From: Polyporus tsugae
Taxonomy: Eukaryota > Basidiomycota > Agaricomycetes > Polyporales > Polyporaceae
Length of the DNA: 64,000 nucleotides
Assembly (NCBI GenBank): GCA_024305745.1
Contig: JAHRBS010000010.1
Span: 565,501 to 629,500 of the forward strand
Direction: 5' to 3'
Each line of letters starts with the position of its first letter. The stretch's first letter is position 1. A program made the translations under genes and the position numbers. The notes beneath the pieces were generated by a model that saw only the letters and a list, made by a program, of their open reading frames with translations, was not told where the DNA came from and did no database searches. Below are positions 33,294-46,189 of this stretch, in pieces.

Positions 33294-35806
33294 ATGGACG
33301 AGGAACCCAGGGAGATGCCCTCGCCGGGCACAACCAAGAAGATGCTTTTTGACCTCGACGATGACCCCGTTAGAAAGTTCAAAGATCCGATTCATGACTA
33401 CTGTGCGTCCCTCCCTCTTCCTCTCGGACTCCCTGACGCCTCGTGCTTATCTTACCCTTCATAGTGTACTTCGGACCTGTTGTATGCGCGGTCATAGACA
33501 CGTACGTGTTGCGTTTTGGAGGGTGGGATGTGTGACGCTGACCCGCGACTCCGTTCTTCTTCGGCTCCCTCCCTGGCTTCATCCAGCCCGCAGTTCCAGC
33601 GCCTTAGGGAAATTAAGCAGCTGGGGACGTCGTACTATGTGTGGCCTGGCGCGTCGCACAATCGGTTCGAACATTGCCTAGGTATGTCTTTCCTCTTGTT
33701 CTCTCGAGGCTCGGAGAAGGATCAGAGCTGGCGGACGGAGCGTTGGAGCGGCAGGGAAACATCCTGAAGGTGCATTTGCTGACCGCGATCTTTGTACGTT
33801 GTTCAGGCGTAGCATACTTGGCACAAACTTCAGCAATGCATCTGAAGACGTCGCAACCCTCCCTGGGCATCACACGGCGAGACGTTCTGTGTGTCACCAT
33901 CGCTGGCCTCTGCCACGATTTGGGACACGGTCCCTGGAGCCATGTTTGGGACAGCATGTTTATCCCAAGCATTCTGTGAGCTGCTGTTCCTTCATTCTTA
34001 TATGTCGTGCCTTCTCACGCGTTCCGTAGTCCGGACAAGAAGTGGTGTCACGAAGACGCTTCGCTGATGATGTTCGATGCACTCTTGGAAGAGATTCCGT
34101 GGGGACTTGACGAGGACGACGCTCTTTTCGTGAAAGCTATGATCATGGGCAGCCCGGACATGTGCAAGTAAGTCGAGGTTTTAGATACACTGTGTCGAAA
34201 GGAATACTGACCGCCAGCGAATCTGTAGGAAGAAGGAGAAGCCGTACCTCTTCCAGATTGTAGCGAACAAGACTAACGGTCTTGATGTGGACAAGTAAGT
34301 CGACATTATCGAATGCCGCTTCCCCTTAATGGGTTCTAATACCGCATAGGTTCGACTATATAGCGCGAGATTCGCTTGCCATCGACCAGAAGGGCAGCCT
34401 TTCGTTCACCAGGCTTATCAACTCGTCTAGGGTCATCGACGACGACATTTGCTACGATATCAAAGACGCCAACCAGATATTTGAACTGTGCCACACAAGG
34501 ATGTCGCTGCATAAACGGATCTATACCCACAAGACTGGTGAGTGGTATGCAAGACTGGAAACCTACGGATGGCTAACATTGAATATATAGCGAAGGCTAT
34601 CGAGTTCATGATAGTAGATGCTCTCAAGCTTGCAGAGCCTGTGATGAACATCGCGCGTCGTTTGGAGGATCCGAAGAAGTACCTCCACCTGACTGACCGC
34701 ATTCAAAGCGAGATCGAAGCATCTGAGGACCCTGTAGGTGATGCGTTCTGTATCAGTTCACCATTTCTAATCCATGGTGATGGCAGAAACTCAAGGAAGC
34801 GCAGGCGATTCTGCATCGCATTCACACTCGCGATTTGTATAAACCCGTCGACTTCAAGGTTTTCTCTTGGGACCAGAGAGCGGAATTGAAGGCAATATTC
34901 ACTCCTGAATCGGTTGTCCAAGCATTCAATACCGGATATGCTGAGGACCCTACTCTGCACAAAACGGATGTGGATGCGTTGGCGAAGGAGTTCAGCCCCG
35001 ATCACGTCATCATCGACATAACCGAGCGTCACCACGGCATGAAGAACGAGAATCCCCTGGAGTTCATGAAATTCTACTCTAAGCGACATCCCGACCGTGT
35101 GTAGACTGCACGTCCTGCCTATGCGATTGTATCTGATATTTTCTCATGTAGGGGGCATTCACGCTAACGAGGACGACATTTCTGTCACGTTGCCGCGGGC
35201 TTTCGGCGAGCTTCAGCTGAGGGTTTATACTCGTGACGCAAGGTAAGCATTTAGTCAGATGCCTACCCCTCCTGGGGGGCCGGAACAGGCTGATATTGAT
35301 GTCAACCCTCCCCCAGGTTCTTCGGCATCGCTCAGCGTGGGTATCGTGAAATCCTCAAGAGTTTGCAGGGCCGCGGCGCAGTGGGCGATGGGCTCTTCTC
35401 AAAGCATTCCGCGAACCCGGCAGAAGAGGAAGTAGACCTCGAGGAGCCTGTCCACCCCGTCACACCCCCCGCTGACGTCCCGTCGACGCCCAAGTCAACT
35501 GCCCAGCAACCACGGACCACGTCTCGTGCGCACACCCGCTCTCTATCCCGCCATGCTAGTGGGGTGTTTGTCCCGCTCATCGGGGACAACCAGTTCACGG
35601 ACGTCCCGCCGGAGTTCAACCCCAAGAAGAGCCCGGGGAAGAAAGGGAAGAAGCGCGAACGTGAGAAGGACGGGGAGAAGGAGCAGGAGAAGGTTGAGAA
35701 AACGGATGAACCTCTGGATCTGGCCTTGTCGTTTAGGCCGCCCTTGGATACCGCTGAGGTGCCGGCGGAAGGGAGTGCACCGCCGAGGAAGAAGACCAAA
35801 CCGTGA
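33294..35806 (+). CDS. SAMHD1-like HD-domain dNTP triphosphohydrolase
   Basis: Predicted dNTPase that cleaves dNTPs to nucleoside and triphosphate, likely with a role in nucleotide pool control. About ten exons. The start is [11 protein letters not shown] at 33294. HD-fold motifs are [36 protein letters not shown] (first metal His), [12 protein letters not shown] (the HD pair) and FDYIARDSL (last metal Asp). The long HD region follows ([25 protein letters not shown]). No N-terminal SAM domain is present, unlike vertebrate SAMHD1. The C-terminus is long, basic and acidic, with a [24 protein letters not shown] charged stretch and ending PPRKKTKP, which suggests nuclear localisation. Splices resolve with short introns, one phase-2 acceptor giving the TPQFQR junction. 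No disabling change was seen. Confidence 0.9.
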
Positions 35807-36513
35807 GACCCGCAGTCTGCGTCTCGAGGTGACGAGACTTGTGCTCATCTTCCCTGTCCAGCCGCTCTTGACATCATGAAACGGTTTTCATCGACTTTCA
35901 CCCTCCCCATACGCTCGTAATGTTTTCGTGTCATGATGTTTTTGTTTCTCGCTCACATCGCAGACTCCACATGTCTCTCCAAGTTGTATCTAGTTACGCC
36001 CGCGCACGCAATGATCCATGATCATGATACCATGTCGTCCAAATTTCCCATTGAGCCTTCCCAGTTTCCGTGGTTCGTGCCGCAAGGAGCTCAACGTTCT
36101 CAGCCCCGGTATGTCTCATTGTGCGCAGTGTTTCAAGAACTCGGGTTCTTCGGAGCCCGCGCAGGCCGCAGCTCACTGGTCACTGGTCAGGCGCGACGCC
36201 CTCACCACCTCTCGTCTTGTGACTACGGGGTGCTTCCATCGTATCCGAGACCGCAGCAGCCCCATCCGAGAGCGAAGAAGTGCATATTACTGGTCCACTT
36301 TGATGCGCAGGTTCGACGTCGCGTCGAGCCTATCTCCGGTGGTCTCGTTATCAACCTATGTTCGGGCGCGCAGCCGCTCTTCCCAAGGTCTCAATGGCAT
36401 TGACAAGCGGTCCGAACTGCGGATGAAACAGCGTCTGACATGCGGACATGCAGAGGCGACAGGGCTCGCTTTAAACCTGACACTCACCTCTTGTAGGCTT
36501 GGCAGTAGGCAAC
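35807..36513. other. Intergenic upstream of the second GNAT gene
   Basis: Open frames on the plus strand (36018 on) have no recognisable features and overlap the GNAT start region. Nothing supported. Confidence 0.4.
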
Positions 36514-37670
36514 ATGTCGGCCCCAATAGCGCAACAGAACGAGGAGGCACCCCTTCTTGCGGGCAGACGCGGGCAGGCTCAGTATGGTACGGCAAAGAAG
36601 ATGGAGAAGGGGAAGGTCAAGATCGAGCCTCTGCGTTACGGTGAGTGGGTTCGTACTTCGAGTTTGGGTATTCTAGTCACCTAGGTCTGTTGTTCCAGCT
36701 GAAGTCCCCAAGGCTGCACGGGAGGGATTGAACGCGATCTACTCGGACTCTCTGTATCGCTATTTCCGGGTATGTCGGAGGGAATCAATGACGTCGCAAG
36801 ACCTATGTCTAAGCTTTGCAATTTGAACAGGGTGGAAACCACACGCCGGGGCCGTTCTTCTCGATCCGCGAAAAGCTGCAGATGGATGTGACCTTCTCAG
36901 ATGCGATCCGCCGACGAAGAATATTGACTGTTGACCAGGGCTATGCTATCTGTTACTAGTGGGTTGACAGGTCTTCGACCTTTTAAGCTCCAGATACTGA
37001 CTGATCACAGTAGCTTAGCTGGGGAGAAACTTAACGAGGGACGACTGGCATCTTGGGTGAAGAAGGCATTGAGATGGACGCAGCCAGCAGAGCTCGCCAA
37101 GGTACGGGATCCCTCGCCCCTCCAGCTACACTTGTATTCCAATAAATTGACATAGATTATTACACTTCCACTCAGAGGATGACCGAGTTTAGCGAAACCG
37201 CTCAGAGCTTGGCCAAGTCAGCATTTGGTGAGCAAACGGACGACATGATCGAGATTCGGGGTCTCGCCGTGTCTACGAAGAGACAAAGACGGGGCTATGG
37301 CACTGCGCTGGTGGACGCCGTCCACGCGATTGTAGGTGGTCTTCCGTGTCGACGAGTGTCTCTATCGGAGACGTGCCTAATGACCCTTCGACCTGCAGGC
37401 GGATGAACAGGGTCGAGCTGTTTGGCTCGTTACGACGGACGCGGTTGGGTTTTACGAGGCCGTGGGGTACAGGAAGATAAGGGAAAGATGGATTGGGATG
37501 AGTAATCCAGCTTGGGATGGGCCTCCTGTGCCGGTTCGCGTAGTGAGTGTATCCCTTCAGTTACTCACGCGGTGCAAGTCTTATATGAAAACATACTTAA
37601 TGATTCGTCTCAGATGGTGAGGGAGCCGCAGGCCACCGGGAAGGACAGAGTGAAAGTGTTTCGTCATTAA
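36514..37670 (+). CDS. GNAT-family N-acetyltransferase (paralogue 2)
   Basis: Paralogue of the gene at 13733-14885 with the same exon plan. Start MSAPIAQQNEEAPLLAGR, then VKIEPLRY; AEVPKAAREGLNAIYSDS; GGNHTPGPFFSIREK...RRRRILTVDQGYAICY; SLAGEKLNEGRLASWVKKAL; MTEFSETAQSLAKSAFGEQ leading to the acetyl-CoA loop QRRGYGTAL. The C-terminus is ADEQGRAVWLVTTDAVGFYE, GMSNPAWDGPPVPVRV and MVREPQATGKDRVKVFRH with stop at 37668-37670. All introns are short GT-AG. The N-terminus is longer and more basic than in paralogue 1. Substrate unknown. It is followed by the RPB10 gene on the opposite strand. Confidence 0.85.
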
Positions 37671-37820
37671 GACGATTGGCCTGGTGTCTGGAGGTGGTGG
37701 GCGTAGAAGGAAGATGTGGGTCAAGAACGTACCTCAAGACGTGCGTGACACAACCCGTGGGGGGACGAAGCAAAGGGTGTATGCGAAGCGGGATACGAGT
37801 ACAACAGTGTAAAGGGAAAA

Positions 37821-38220
37821 CTAAATCTTGTCTCTGTCCGGTTTCCTCTCGTTTGCTGGTGGAGTAAATCAGTGTGGTTGGAAGGGGGGGGGCAAGAAGC
37901 ACGACGTACGGTTGTAGTGGAGGAGCTTTTCAATGAGGTCGACGTGAGTCAAGACCATGCGGCGGCAGCAATAGCGCTTGAGCTGAAGCTGGTCGAGCGC
38001 ATCGCTGAGGGTAGACCGATTCAGGCGAGAAAAGGAATAGGGAAACAGTGTTGGACCCACCCTTCGCTAATGTCCTTGGCGAGCAGGTCGAGGTAGGCAT
38101 TCCACTTGTCCCCGACCACCTTCCCGCACGAAAAGCAGCGCACAGGAATGATCTATAGAGCAAGGTCCCAGACAGAGTGTGAGCACAGTCCGGGGACGTC
38201 GAGGACGAGTTGCTCACCAT
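37821..38220 (-). CDS. RPB10: RPB10, shared subunit of RNA polymerases I, II and III
   Basis: Small zinc-binding subunit (about 74 residues) common to the three nuclear RNA polymerases. Exons: 38220-38218 (the ATG alone), 38152-38061, 38004-37910, 37855-37821, totalling 225 bp with stop. The sequence is [55 protein letters not shown], then [14 protein letters not shown]. The two cysteine pairs (CFSC and CC in RYCCRR) are the conserved zinc site. The first exon carries only the start codon, followed by a GTGAGC donor. Size and sequence match the family closely. It shares a short upstream region with the condensin gene in opposite orientation. Confidence 0.95.
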
Positions 38221-38434
38221 CGCCGTCGCAGCCAACAACGCTGACAGACGCCCGCCGCTGCTCTCAGTTTCTCAAGGGTGTGTGACGGCACGTGACGCAC
38301 GCGGTGTGACAGACGCGTCCGCGAGTTCGGAACGCGTCCGACTTGTCCGTTGCCCTCGCCGTCCACCGCCGCCCGCCCCACCGTCGTGAGGCTCTCTTCG
38401 CCGACGTCAACACACCCCGCACGCCGTCCCAGGC
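38221..38434. promoter_or_regulatory. Bidirectional promoter between RPB10 and CND1
   Basis: 214 bp separate the divergent start codons of RPB10 (38220) and the condensin gene (38435). No TATA box is evident, as is usual for housekeeping promoters. Confidence 0.6.
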
Positions 38435-41400
38435 GATGGATTCCTTTGACCTCAACAAAGAACTCGAAGGCATCCAGGACCTTGACAACTATACGTTCGA
38501 CAACGAGACCGACGTCCCCTCCCTCGACCGCAGTGGCATCCCCCAGCTCCTTGAACCTGCCGTCGACGCCCTCGCAAACTCTTCAGACTCCATCACCTAC
38601 CCCGCCGTCTTTGATGCCTACCGCTCACTCCTCAAACATGCTGCTGCCCTCCAGGGCACGCACATGATCAAGATTCTCGACTCCATATCCTCCGCGTACC
38701 AGGCGGAGGTCGAGGCCACCTCGCGCGACGTCGACTCAGAAGACCAACAGACATTCATGGCACACAAGACTCCCCTAGAGATGTACGCCTTTCTTCTTAG
38801 TTGGTTCGTCAATGCCGCCGAGAAGGTCAAGACTTCTGGCGACGATGACGCTCCGCCTCCCACTGCCAAACCCAAACGAGGACGCGGTGGCAAGGCAGCT
38901 GCATCCCGCTCGACAGCGCGCAAACACGTTTCTGAGGAGTGGTCTTGGAGCGGCCACATACCCGCCACGCTCGCCCTTATTACCAAGGTCCTTAAATTGA
39001 AGACACAGAAGATTTGGCAGACGAGTGGAGAGCGAGAGTTCTTCATCGGGTAAGCCTTTTTATTTATCTCGCTTCTTGCATTCCGTGCCGGTTAGGGAAG
39101 AGGGATGTTTCTGCGCGCCATCCGGTGCGTGGGGTCGTTGCTTTCCTCCTCCGCCGACCTCTTCGCATTCTATATTAGTTCAATCTTCGACATCCCACCA
39201 CACATATACCATGGTGTGTCCATATGAGTGTGTGCGGACGACGAAGTGCTTGTTGGGTTAATGGACTGCTAGTGGCGTTTCATTTCTTGTCCTGAACTCG
39301 CATACATTACATGCAGTGTCTCGCCCTCTATGCCCCTTACTAACGCGTTTACAGCTGCGTCCTCCGTCCCGTGCGCCACATCGCTGAGAACGAGCAGTAC
39401 ATGAAACAGCAGCAAATCCGATTTGGTGTCTACAAGGCCATCTGCCTCGCTGTGAAGCACCACGCCCACGGGCTTGCGATGCAGATATCGATCATGCAGT
39501 TATTGCAGTACTACGAGCACACCTCGGAGTACATGGCGGACTGTCTTGACATCCTCGCGCGCGAGTTCGACCACTCCCAGCTTGGAGACGAGATCCTCCG
39601 CGAGATCGCGGGCATGAACTTCAGCACCCAGGACAACAAGGGCCCCCGCGCGTTCTCGCGCTTCCTCATCCGCTTCGGGGAGCTCGCACCTCGCCAGGTG
39701 TTCAAGCAGCTCAGCTCACTCCAGTCCCAACTCGACTCGGAGGTCTGTAGCCCGTTCGCTTGACGCTCGTCGCCTTTAACGCTAACGTTTCCGTGCAGGC
39801 TTACCCGATGCGCCTTGCTCTCGTAGAAATCCTTGGCTCCATCATCCACGAGCTTTCCGAGGCACCAGACGACGCGTCCGACGGGTCTCAGAAGGCGAAG
39901 CATTTGAAGCAGATCAACGGGCTTTACGACCTTCTCCTCGAGCGCATGCTCGACGTCTCGTCCTACGTTCGTGTCAAGGTCCTCTCCACCCTTTCCAAGC
40001 TCTGCGATGGGGGCTCCAAGTTTCCACAGCAGCGTCTCGCCATGACGCGCGCCGCGGTAGAGGCCCTCGAGGACAAGACCAGTAGTGTCCGGAAGAGTGC
40101 TGTCAGCTTGTTGGTCAAGTTGATCCTGACGCACCCGTATGGTATGTACGGCGGATACCTGAGCGAGGAGGAGTGGAGGGTCAAGTACAAGGAGGTGGCG
40201 GATATGCTTGAGAAGATGGAAGGCGATTTGGGGAAGGCGGTCGAGCACAATGATCGGGAGGGAAGTCAGGAAGGAGAGGCCGACGACGATGAAGAGGAGG
40301 GAGAGGGAGACAGCGGGGGCGGGGAAGAGGGAGAACAGCGGAAGAAGAAGCGAAAGCCGTGAGCAATGCAGTGATGTAGGAAACAGATCGACACTGACGC
40401 CCTCTGCAGGAAGCGTAAGGGCGACGGCTCCATGGAGGTCGATGGGGAAGAGGAGGAGGAAGAGGACGACGCCGACAACGAAGACGAGGATGTCCAGATG
40501 CGCGACGGGTCCGACGCCGAATCCGACGCCCCCAAACCCCGTAAGAAGAAGAAGAAGGGCAAGAAGAGGCCGCGCAAGTCTGAGCTCGACCTCAATGCGC
40601 TGGAGAATGAAGCTGCCGCCCTCGGCGCTCTCAACGAGAACCAGCACCTCGAGCAGAAACTCCGCAAGAAGTACTGCCTCGACGCGCTCGAGTTCATCCG
40701 CGTGGTCGAGGACGGCATGAAGACCGTCGAGCGTCTGCTTGCGTCGAACAACAAGCCCGAGCAGCTCGAGGCGTTGGAGTTCTTCCGCGTCACGTACGAG
40801 TACAAGTTCGATGCGTCCGAAGCGGGCCTCAAGAAGATGATGCACCTCATCTGGGCGAAAGACAACAATTCCACGAACGAGGATGGGAAGGAGCTTACTG
40901 GCAAGAGCGTCCGCTCCCGTTTGCTTGAGTGCTACCGCAACATGTACTTCGAGCCGGGCGACAACATGGACCCGAAGCGGCAGACGAATCAGATTGCGAA
41001 GAACATGATCGAGTGCGTCATGATTTGGCTCATTCAAATGCTCATTTGACATCTCCCACGCAGGATGACTTACAACGCGACCTTGGCGGAGCTAATTAGT
41101 CTTGAGGAGATGATGCGCCAATACATGGAGGAGGGGAGTATCCCTGATGAAGTCGTGTCCAAGCTATGGATGGTTTACAGTGAGTATGGGACTCCAGTCT
41201 CCAATCGTGGTTTCTTACTGTTACTCACACTCGCATCTAGGTTCCGACCGGCCGTTGCCTAGGCCTCAACGAAGAGGCGCAGTCATCGTCTTGGGTATGC
41301 TTGCCCTTGCGAAGCGGCAGGTCGTAGCCGATCGCGTTGAGACATTGGTGAAGGTCGGACTTGGAGATCGCGGCAAGGTGAGCTAAAGTTCTACTCCCTC

Positions 41401-43541
41401 TGTTGGTCCTCTAACGTGCAATCGTAGAACGATTTAACACTAGCTCGCTACACCTGCGTCGCCCTTCAACGACTCAACGGCAGTGCAAAGAAGGTGAAAG
41501 GTGCGGCCCTACTTGTCACCTCGTGCTCGTTGTTTTCCTCACGCTTCGATACCTAGGCTCGCTCCTCGACAAGACCCTCCGACTGGACATGGAGAATGCG
41601 CTCTTCCGGAAGCTCCAGGATGCACTTGAGCGTCCGTGCAGATCCAAGGAATGGTTCCCCATGGCTGAACAGGCCATCAACACCGTGTACGCTCTCGGCG
41701 AGCGCCCCGACATTCTTTGTGGCAGTCTCATCAAGAATCTTACGCGGCGCGTCTTCGGCCATAAGCCCAACAAAGCGTCGCAACAACAGAAGGACCCGGA
41801 CGCGATGGAGCAGGATGAGGACCACGCCGGCCCCAGTACACAAACGCAAGCCGAGGAGGATAAGGACACCGGCGACGTCTTTGAGCTCAGTCAGCTGCTC
41901 TTCGTTATCGGCCACGTCGCGATCAAGCAGATTGTCTTCTTGGAACTTGTTGAGCGTGAATGGAAACGGCAGAAGCACGAGAAAGAGATGGGTACGTGGT
42001 CCACAGAGCCTCGGTGCTAGCGGGCCCTAGTTTATGCACTAACTGACCTCCTTCGCACAGCCGAGAATATCGGTGGCGGAGCGGCGACTAAGTCGAAAGA
42101 TCAGGAAGAGCTCGACCAGGTCGCCGGCAATGCTGAGGACGAGATTGGTGAGCGGATCTTGAGCATGCGGGAGCAAGAGCTGCTCCACGGTCCGCGGTCT
42201 CTTCTCGCGATTTTCGGCCCAATCCTTGTGCACATTGTTGGCACCCCGCGCAAGTTCAAGGTTAGTCCGTTGCGCGGTGGGTACCACCACCTCCCTTGGC
42301 TGACTTGTCTCGCATAGAACAAGCTACTTCGTGCAACCGCCACGCTCGCATTCAGCAAGTTCTTGTGCGTCAGCTCAGAGTTTTGCGACAAGAACCATCG
42401 GCTCCTGTTCAAGGTCCTCGAGACATCGTCGGACGCGGGCATCCGTAGCAACATCGTCATCGCGCTCGGGGACATTGCTGTCTCGTATAGCAGCATCATC
42501 GACGAGAGCAACGACGAGCTGTACAAGGGTCTCGGCGACTCGGACATGGTGGTCAAGAAGAACACCCTCATGGTTCTAACGCACCTAATCTTGAACGGTA
42601 TGGTCAAGGTCAAGGGGCAGATGGGCGAGATGGCGAAGTGTGTCGAGAACGAGGACGAGCGGATATCGAACCTCGCCAAGCTCTTCTTCGATGAGCTGTC
42701 GTCGAAGGACAATGTTATCTACAACAACTTGCCGGATGGTAAGACTCATTATGGCCGCACACCCGATGCGACTTGCTTATTTCCCCGCGTTCAGTTATTA
42801 GTCACTTGTCTGTCGGGGCGCATGCGATCGATGAGGAGAAGTTCCAGGCCACGATGAAGTTCATCTTCAAATATATCGAGAAGGTACGTTCGCACATCAT
42901 GGCGAGCGCGTTCTATTGACTTATCAGACGCCGTTCCTGCAGGAAAAACAAGCGGAAAACATCGTGGAAAAGCTCTGTCAACGTTTCCGGCTTTCGGAAG
43001 ACCCTCGACAGTGGCGCGACATTGCGTTCTGCTTGTCGTTGCTGCCCTTCAAGTCTGACCGCTCGGTCAAGAAGCTCATCGAGGGCTTGCAGTTCTACCG
43101 TGACAAGCTGCACGAGGAGACTGTGTTCGCACGCTTCCAAGAGATTCTTGTCAAGGTACGTCCTGAACTTGGCCTCTGTGCAGGGCTGCCCCTAATTGTC
43201 GCCACGCAGGCGCGACAAAACAAGTCCGCGAACAAGCCTGATGCGGAGCTCAACGACTTTGAGGCGGTACGTTCAAGTTCCTGTTCTACGCTGCCTGTTG
43301 CGCCCTCGCTCATCCGTCCTTGTTTGTAGGTCCTCGACGAGAATCGCCGCCAAGGTGCTGATGACCAAGAGTTCGAGAAACGCGTCGAGAAAGGGAAGGC
43401 CGCCGCCAAGAAGCGGGCCGCGAGACGAAGTACGGTTTTTCTTTTCCCGTCGACCAACCGTCGTTCGCGGATCGCTGACGCGCGCTCTCGTCAGCACAAC
43501 GCAAGAAGGCCGCACCGGCACGACACGAGGACTCGGATTGA
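38435..43541 (+). CDS. CND1: Condensin complex subunit 1 (Cnd1/Ycs4), HEAT-repeat protein
   Basis: Non-SMC HEAT-repeat subunit of condensin I, needed for mitotic chromosome compaction. The start is MDSFDLNKELEGIQDL at 38435, the end HEDSD with stop at 43539-43541, roughly 1,330 residues in about 15 exons. N-terminal region: LEMYAFLLSWFVNAAEKV. The conserved helical core follows: HIAENEQYMKQQQIRFG, EYMADCLDILAREFDHS, INGLYDLLLERMLDVSSYVR, VKLILTHPYGMYGG. Next comes a basic/acidic linker with K/R and E/D runs (40320-40570). C-terminal HEAT units follow: MTYNATLAELISLEEMM, GMLALAKRQVVADRVETL, LDKTLRLDMENALFRKLQ, SIIDESNDELYKGLGDSD, SEDPRQWRDIAFCLSLL. The Lys/Ala-rich tail is typical. Exons read without a break, so this is the functional copy, and 15.2-18.6 kb holds its degraded partial copy. 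Confidence 0.93.
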
Positions 43542-43689
43542 TTTCGAACACGAAGTACTGCTTACTGGGATATGGATACGCTACACCTGCTAGACTTGCA
43601 CGATTGTATTACTCCTGTACATCAGCATATTTTAATATAGTAGTTTAGTATGGACTCTAATGAAATGGAGCGAAAAAGGTTATCGACAC

Positions 43690-44470
43690 GATGCCTCAGG
43701 CATGAGTCCCGAGATGAAGGCGGTTCGGGAAGGTTTCGGAGAGATAGTGTGGGTGGGGATCGTCGAAGATGCGACGTTCCCGCCCCCTCTCGGCCTGTTC
43801 TTCATGCACGACCCCAGCACCGAGCTCCTCGCACAATGCGTGTCCGCGCACCACCGTTCCACCCACCCTTTCCGCGCTTTTGCTCGAATCCAGGCTGATC
43901 TTTAGCCCCACCATCGCCTCCGCCATGGACATCATCCAGCCCGCGCTCGCCCTCCGCACACTCACCCGCTTCACCTTCAGGTTCAGGTTCAAGCCCCTCC
44001 GGTCCATCAGCGACGCCGACATCTCCACCATGCTCTCCGAGTCCGCGTGGCCCGCATTGACCGCCCTCCGCATCGAGAACGACTACCACCCCGCATTCCC
44101 CCCCCTCCCCCGTGAGGCGCCCCCCCCCCGGCTCCCGTCCCACCGCGCACATTCTCCCCATGATCGCCACACGCTGCCCGCACCTGCACATCCTCCAGCT
44201 GCCCGAGGTCGACCTCGCCGCGACGCTGGCGATAGCGCTGGACGCGCTGCCGCCGCCGCTTGGGCACCCGCTCCGCACGTTCGACTTCAAGTTGGCGTCG
44301 CGGTGCGCCGACAGGCACGCGTGCATGCGCGCGACAGTGATGTTCGACAGGCTGTGCTCGTTCATGGCGCTTCCGCTGATCAGGGGAGACGTGCGAGGAG
44401 ACGGGGTGGGCGGTCGTCGTGGGGCTGCTGAACGCGATGCAGGCTGGTCGCCGGAATGTGGAGGCTTTCG
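43690..44470 (+). pseudogene. Degenerate F-box / leucine-rich-type gene remnant
   Basis: Leu-rich segments resemble the LRR part of basidiomycete F-box proteins: IFSPTIASAMDIIQPALALR, SDADISTMLSESAWPALTAL, and THILPMIATRCPHLHILQLP. These are in two different frames. The shift coincides with a run of eight C residues around 44122-44130. An upstream frame (HDPSTELLAQCVSAHH) also does not join. No start or end is evident. It may be a pseudogene, or a gene with a sequencing error in the C run. Confidence 0.45.
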
Positions 44471-46189
44471 AGCGAGAGGGTGAGAAATGGCGATGGCGAT
44501 GGCGATGGAATGGACCGGGGCGAGAGTGAGGATGAAGACGAGGGCGAGTTTGGGCGACATAGGTATCGAGTAGACTACTTATACGAACGGTTGCTTGAGC
44601 AAAGGATACTCAACGCCAAACGAATTGATTCGTACAGGCTACTCTGGAGTCCACTTCAGTGAAAATAACCTAGCATTGGTCAGAGTCAAAGAAAATGAGA
44701 GGTTGTCGTAGAACGAGCAAACAGAGTCACGGTAAAAAGGGCGCGTACACTGGGAACTTGAGTCCAAGAGCGCACAACGCGGCAGAGTCCTGATATATCC
44801 ACTCGGACGAACAAAAGCAAGGTCGTACCCCCTGCCACGGTTCTCGTCGTCCGTTTGTTCGAACGATATCGCATATATGCCCTATGGTGACTGCTCCGCC
44901 AACCTCCTCCAAATAAGAGTACTTTCCCATCTAATGAGAAAACGATATGGCCGACCGAGGTCCGGTGCCGGGAGAACGTGCCTACGGACGACCCATCTCT
45001 AGTCCTCCACGAGCGCACCCTATGATCCTCACGATGAACCCCATGGACGGTTGTCTGTGGTGCGAGAGGGCAATGTCAGCGGGGGTGCCTGACGTGACGA
45101 GAAACCATGTAGAGTGTGTAAGGGTTCCAAGAAATGGGAACACTCAACAAATGGCCACCAGCGTATCAGTTCCCATATAGCGCAGACGGACGTCGCAATC
45201 GCAAATCCCGGCATTCTGGAGCAACGGTGTCCAGAAACAGGCGGATGAGTGTATGCGCCAAAGGATCCAGCGTTGCGCTAAGCAGGTGCACGGCGATGGT
45301 AACAGAGAGTGATATGACGTGTCCTCTATGAGAACACAACAGTCGCTCGCCAGCTTTCAGAGCAAAACCGAGCATACGCCACGATAAGCCGGCTACTCGA
45401 CGCCTTTGGTCTACAACTCCAAGGAGCTCCGGTGCCAGGGAGCAGACTTGGAGAGCATGAGATCACAACGGAATGGCATGAAACGAACGCCGATCATGTA
45501 GTGGATGTGGACATAAGTCAAAGGACCAGCAGGCGAGCCGCAAGCATCCATTCTACTTTCACCAGGGAAGGTTCTGAACGGGTGTATGCGCACATGGAGA
45601 TGGTGAGGTAGCATGGGGATTGCAGAACATCATTTCAAGGAATGAACGCAGGTGATGCGACAAGCAAGGGGGCAGGGGGCCAGGCAAACGGGATGAGAGG
45701 GCATGGATAACGCAGACTCACCACCCGAGATGCACGTCCTGAGTGTGACGGCTGCATTCAAAGATTGATGGTAACGAATGGCTGGCGAGCGCAGGTATAT
45801 ATATGCGTGCAATCACGAATAAATACCGTTCGGGGCGTGTAGCGGCAGAGGGTCGGAAGGCGAGGTTGGAGGGACCACGTCGACATACGGTGAGGAGCAG
45901 GATAATATGCATGGGTTATCAGCAAAGAGAAGGGTACGGCGGTTTAAGGGAGGAGACGAGACAAAGAGGGGAAACTGACCATTTATTTCCATTGCAACGC
46001 CTGCGATACTTGCGAGGACGAACCCGACCGATTTCTTGTCTGCGGCGCGCGATATGTTCAACTAGCCCCGGACTCTAGCTTAGAGGTCTAAGGACCAAGT
46101 GATCGGCAGCTGGGTGGCTAGGGCAGGGCGAATAGGTTGTGAGAGATGATGGACGGTAATATGCCATGGTCGGACGAGGCAAGACCGAG
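44471..46189. other. Intergenic, no supported gene
   Basis: Several open frames on the minus strand (45813-46061, 45718-45912) lack conserved motifs and a clear splice pattern. A degraded membrane-protein gene is possible but not supported. Confidence 0.35.

Noticed and set aside
44686..45018. Minus-strand frame with a kelch-like LLFGGGW motif
   Set aside because: Only one short match; no repeat structure and competing frames look equally plausible.
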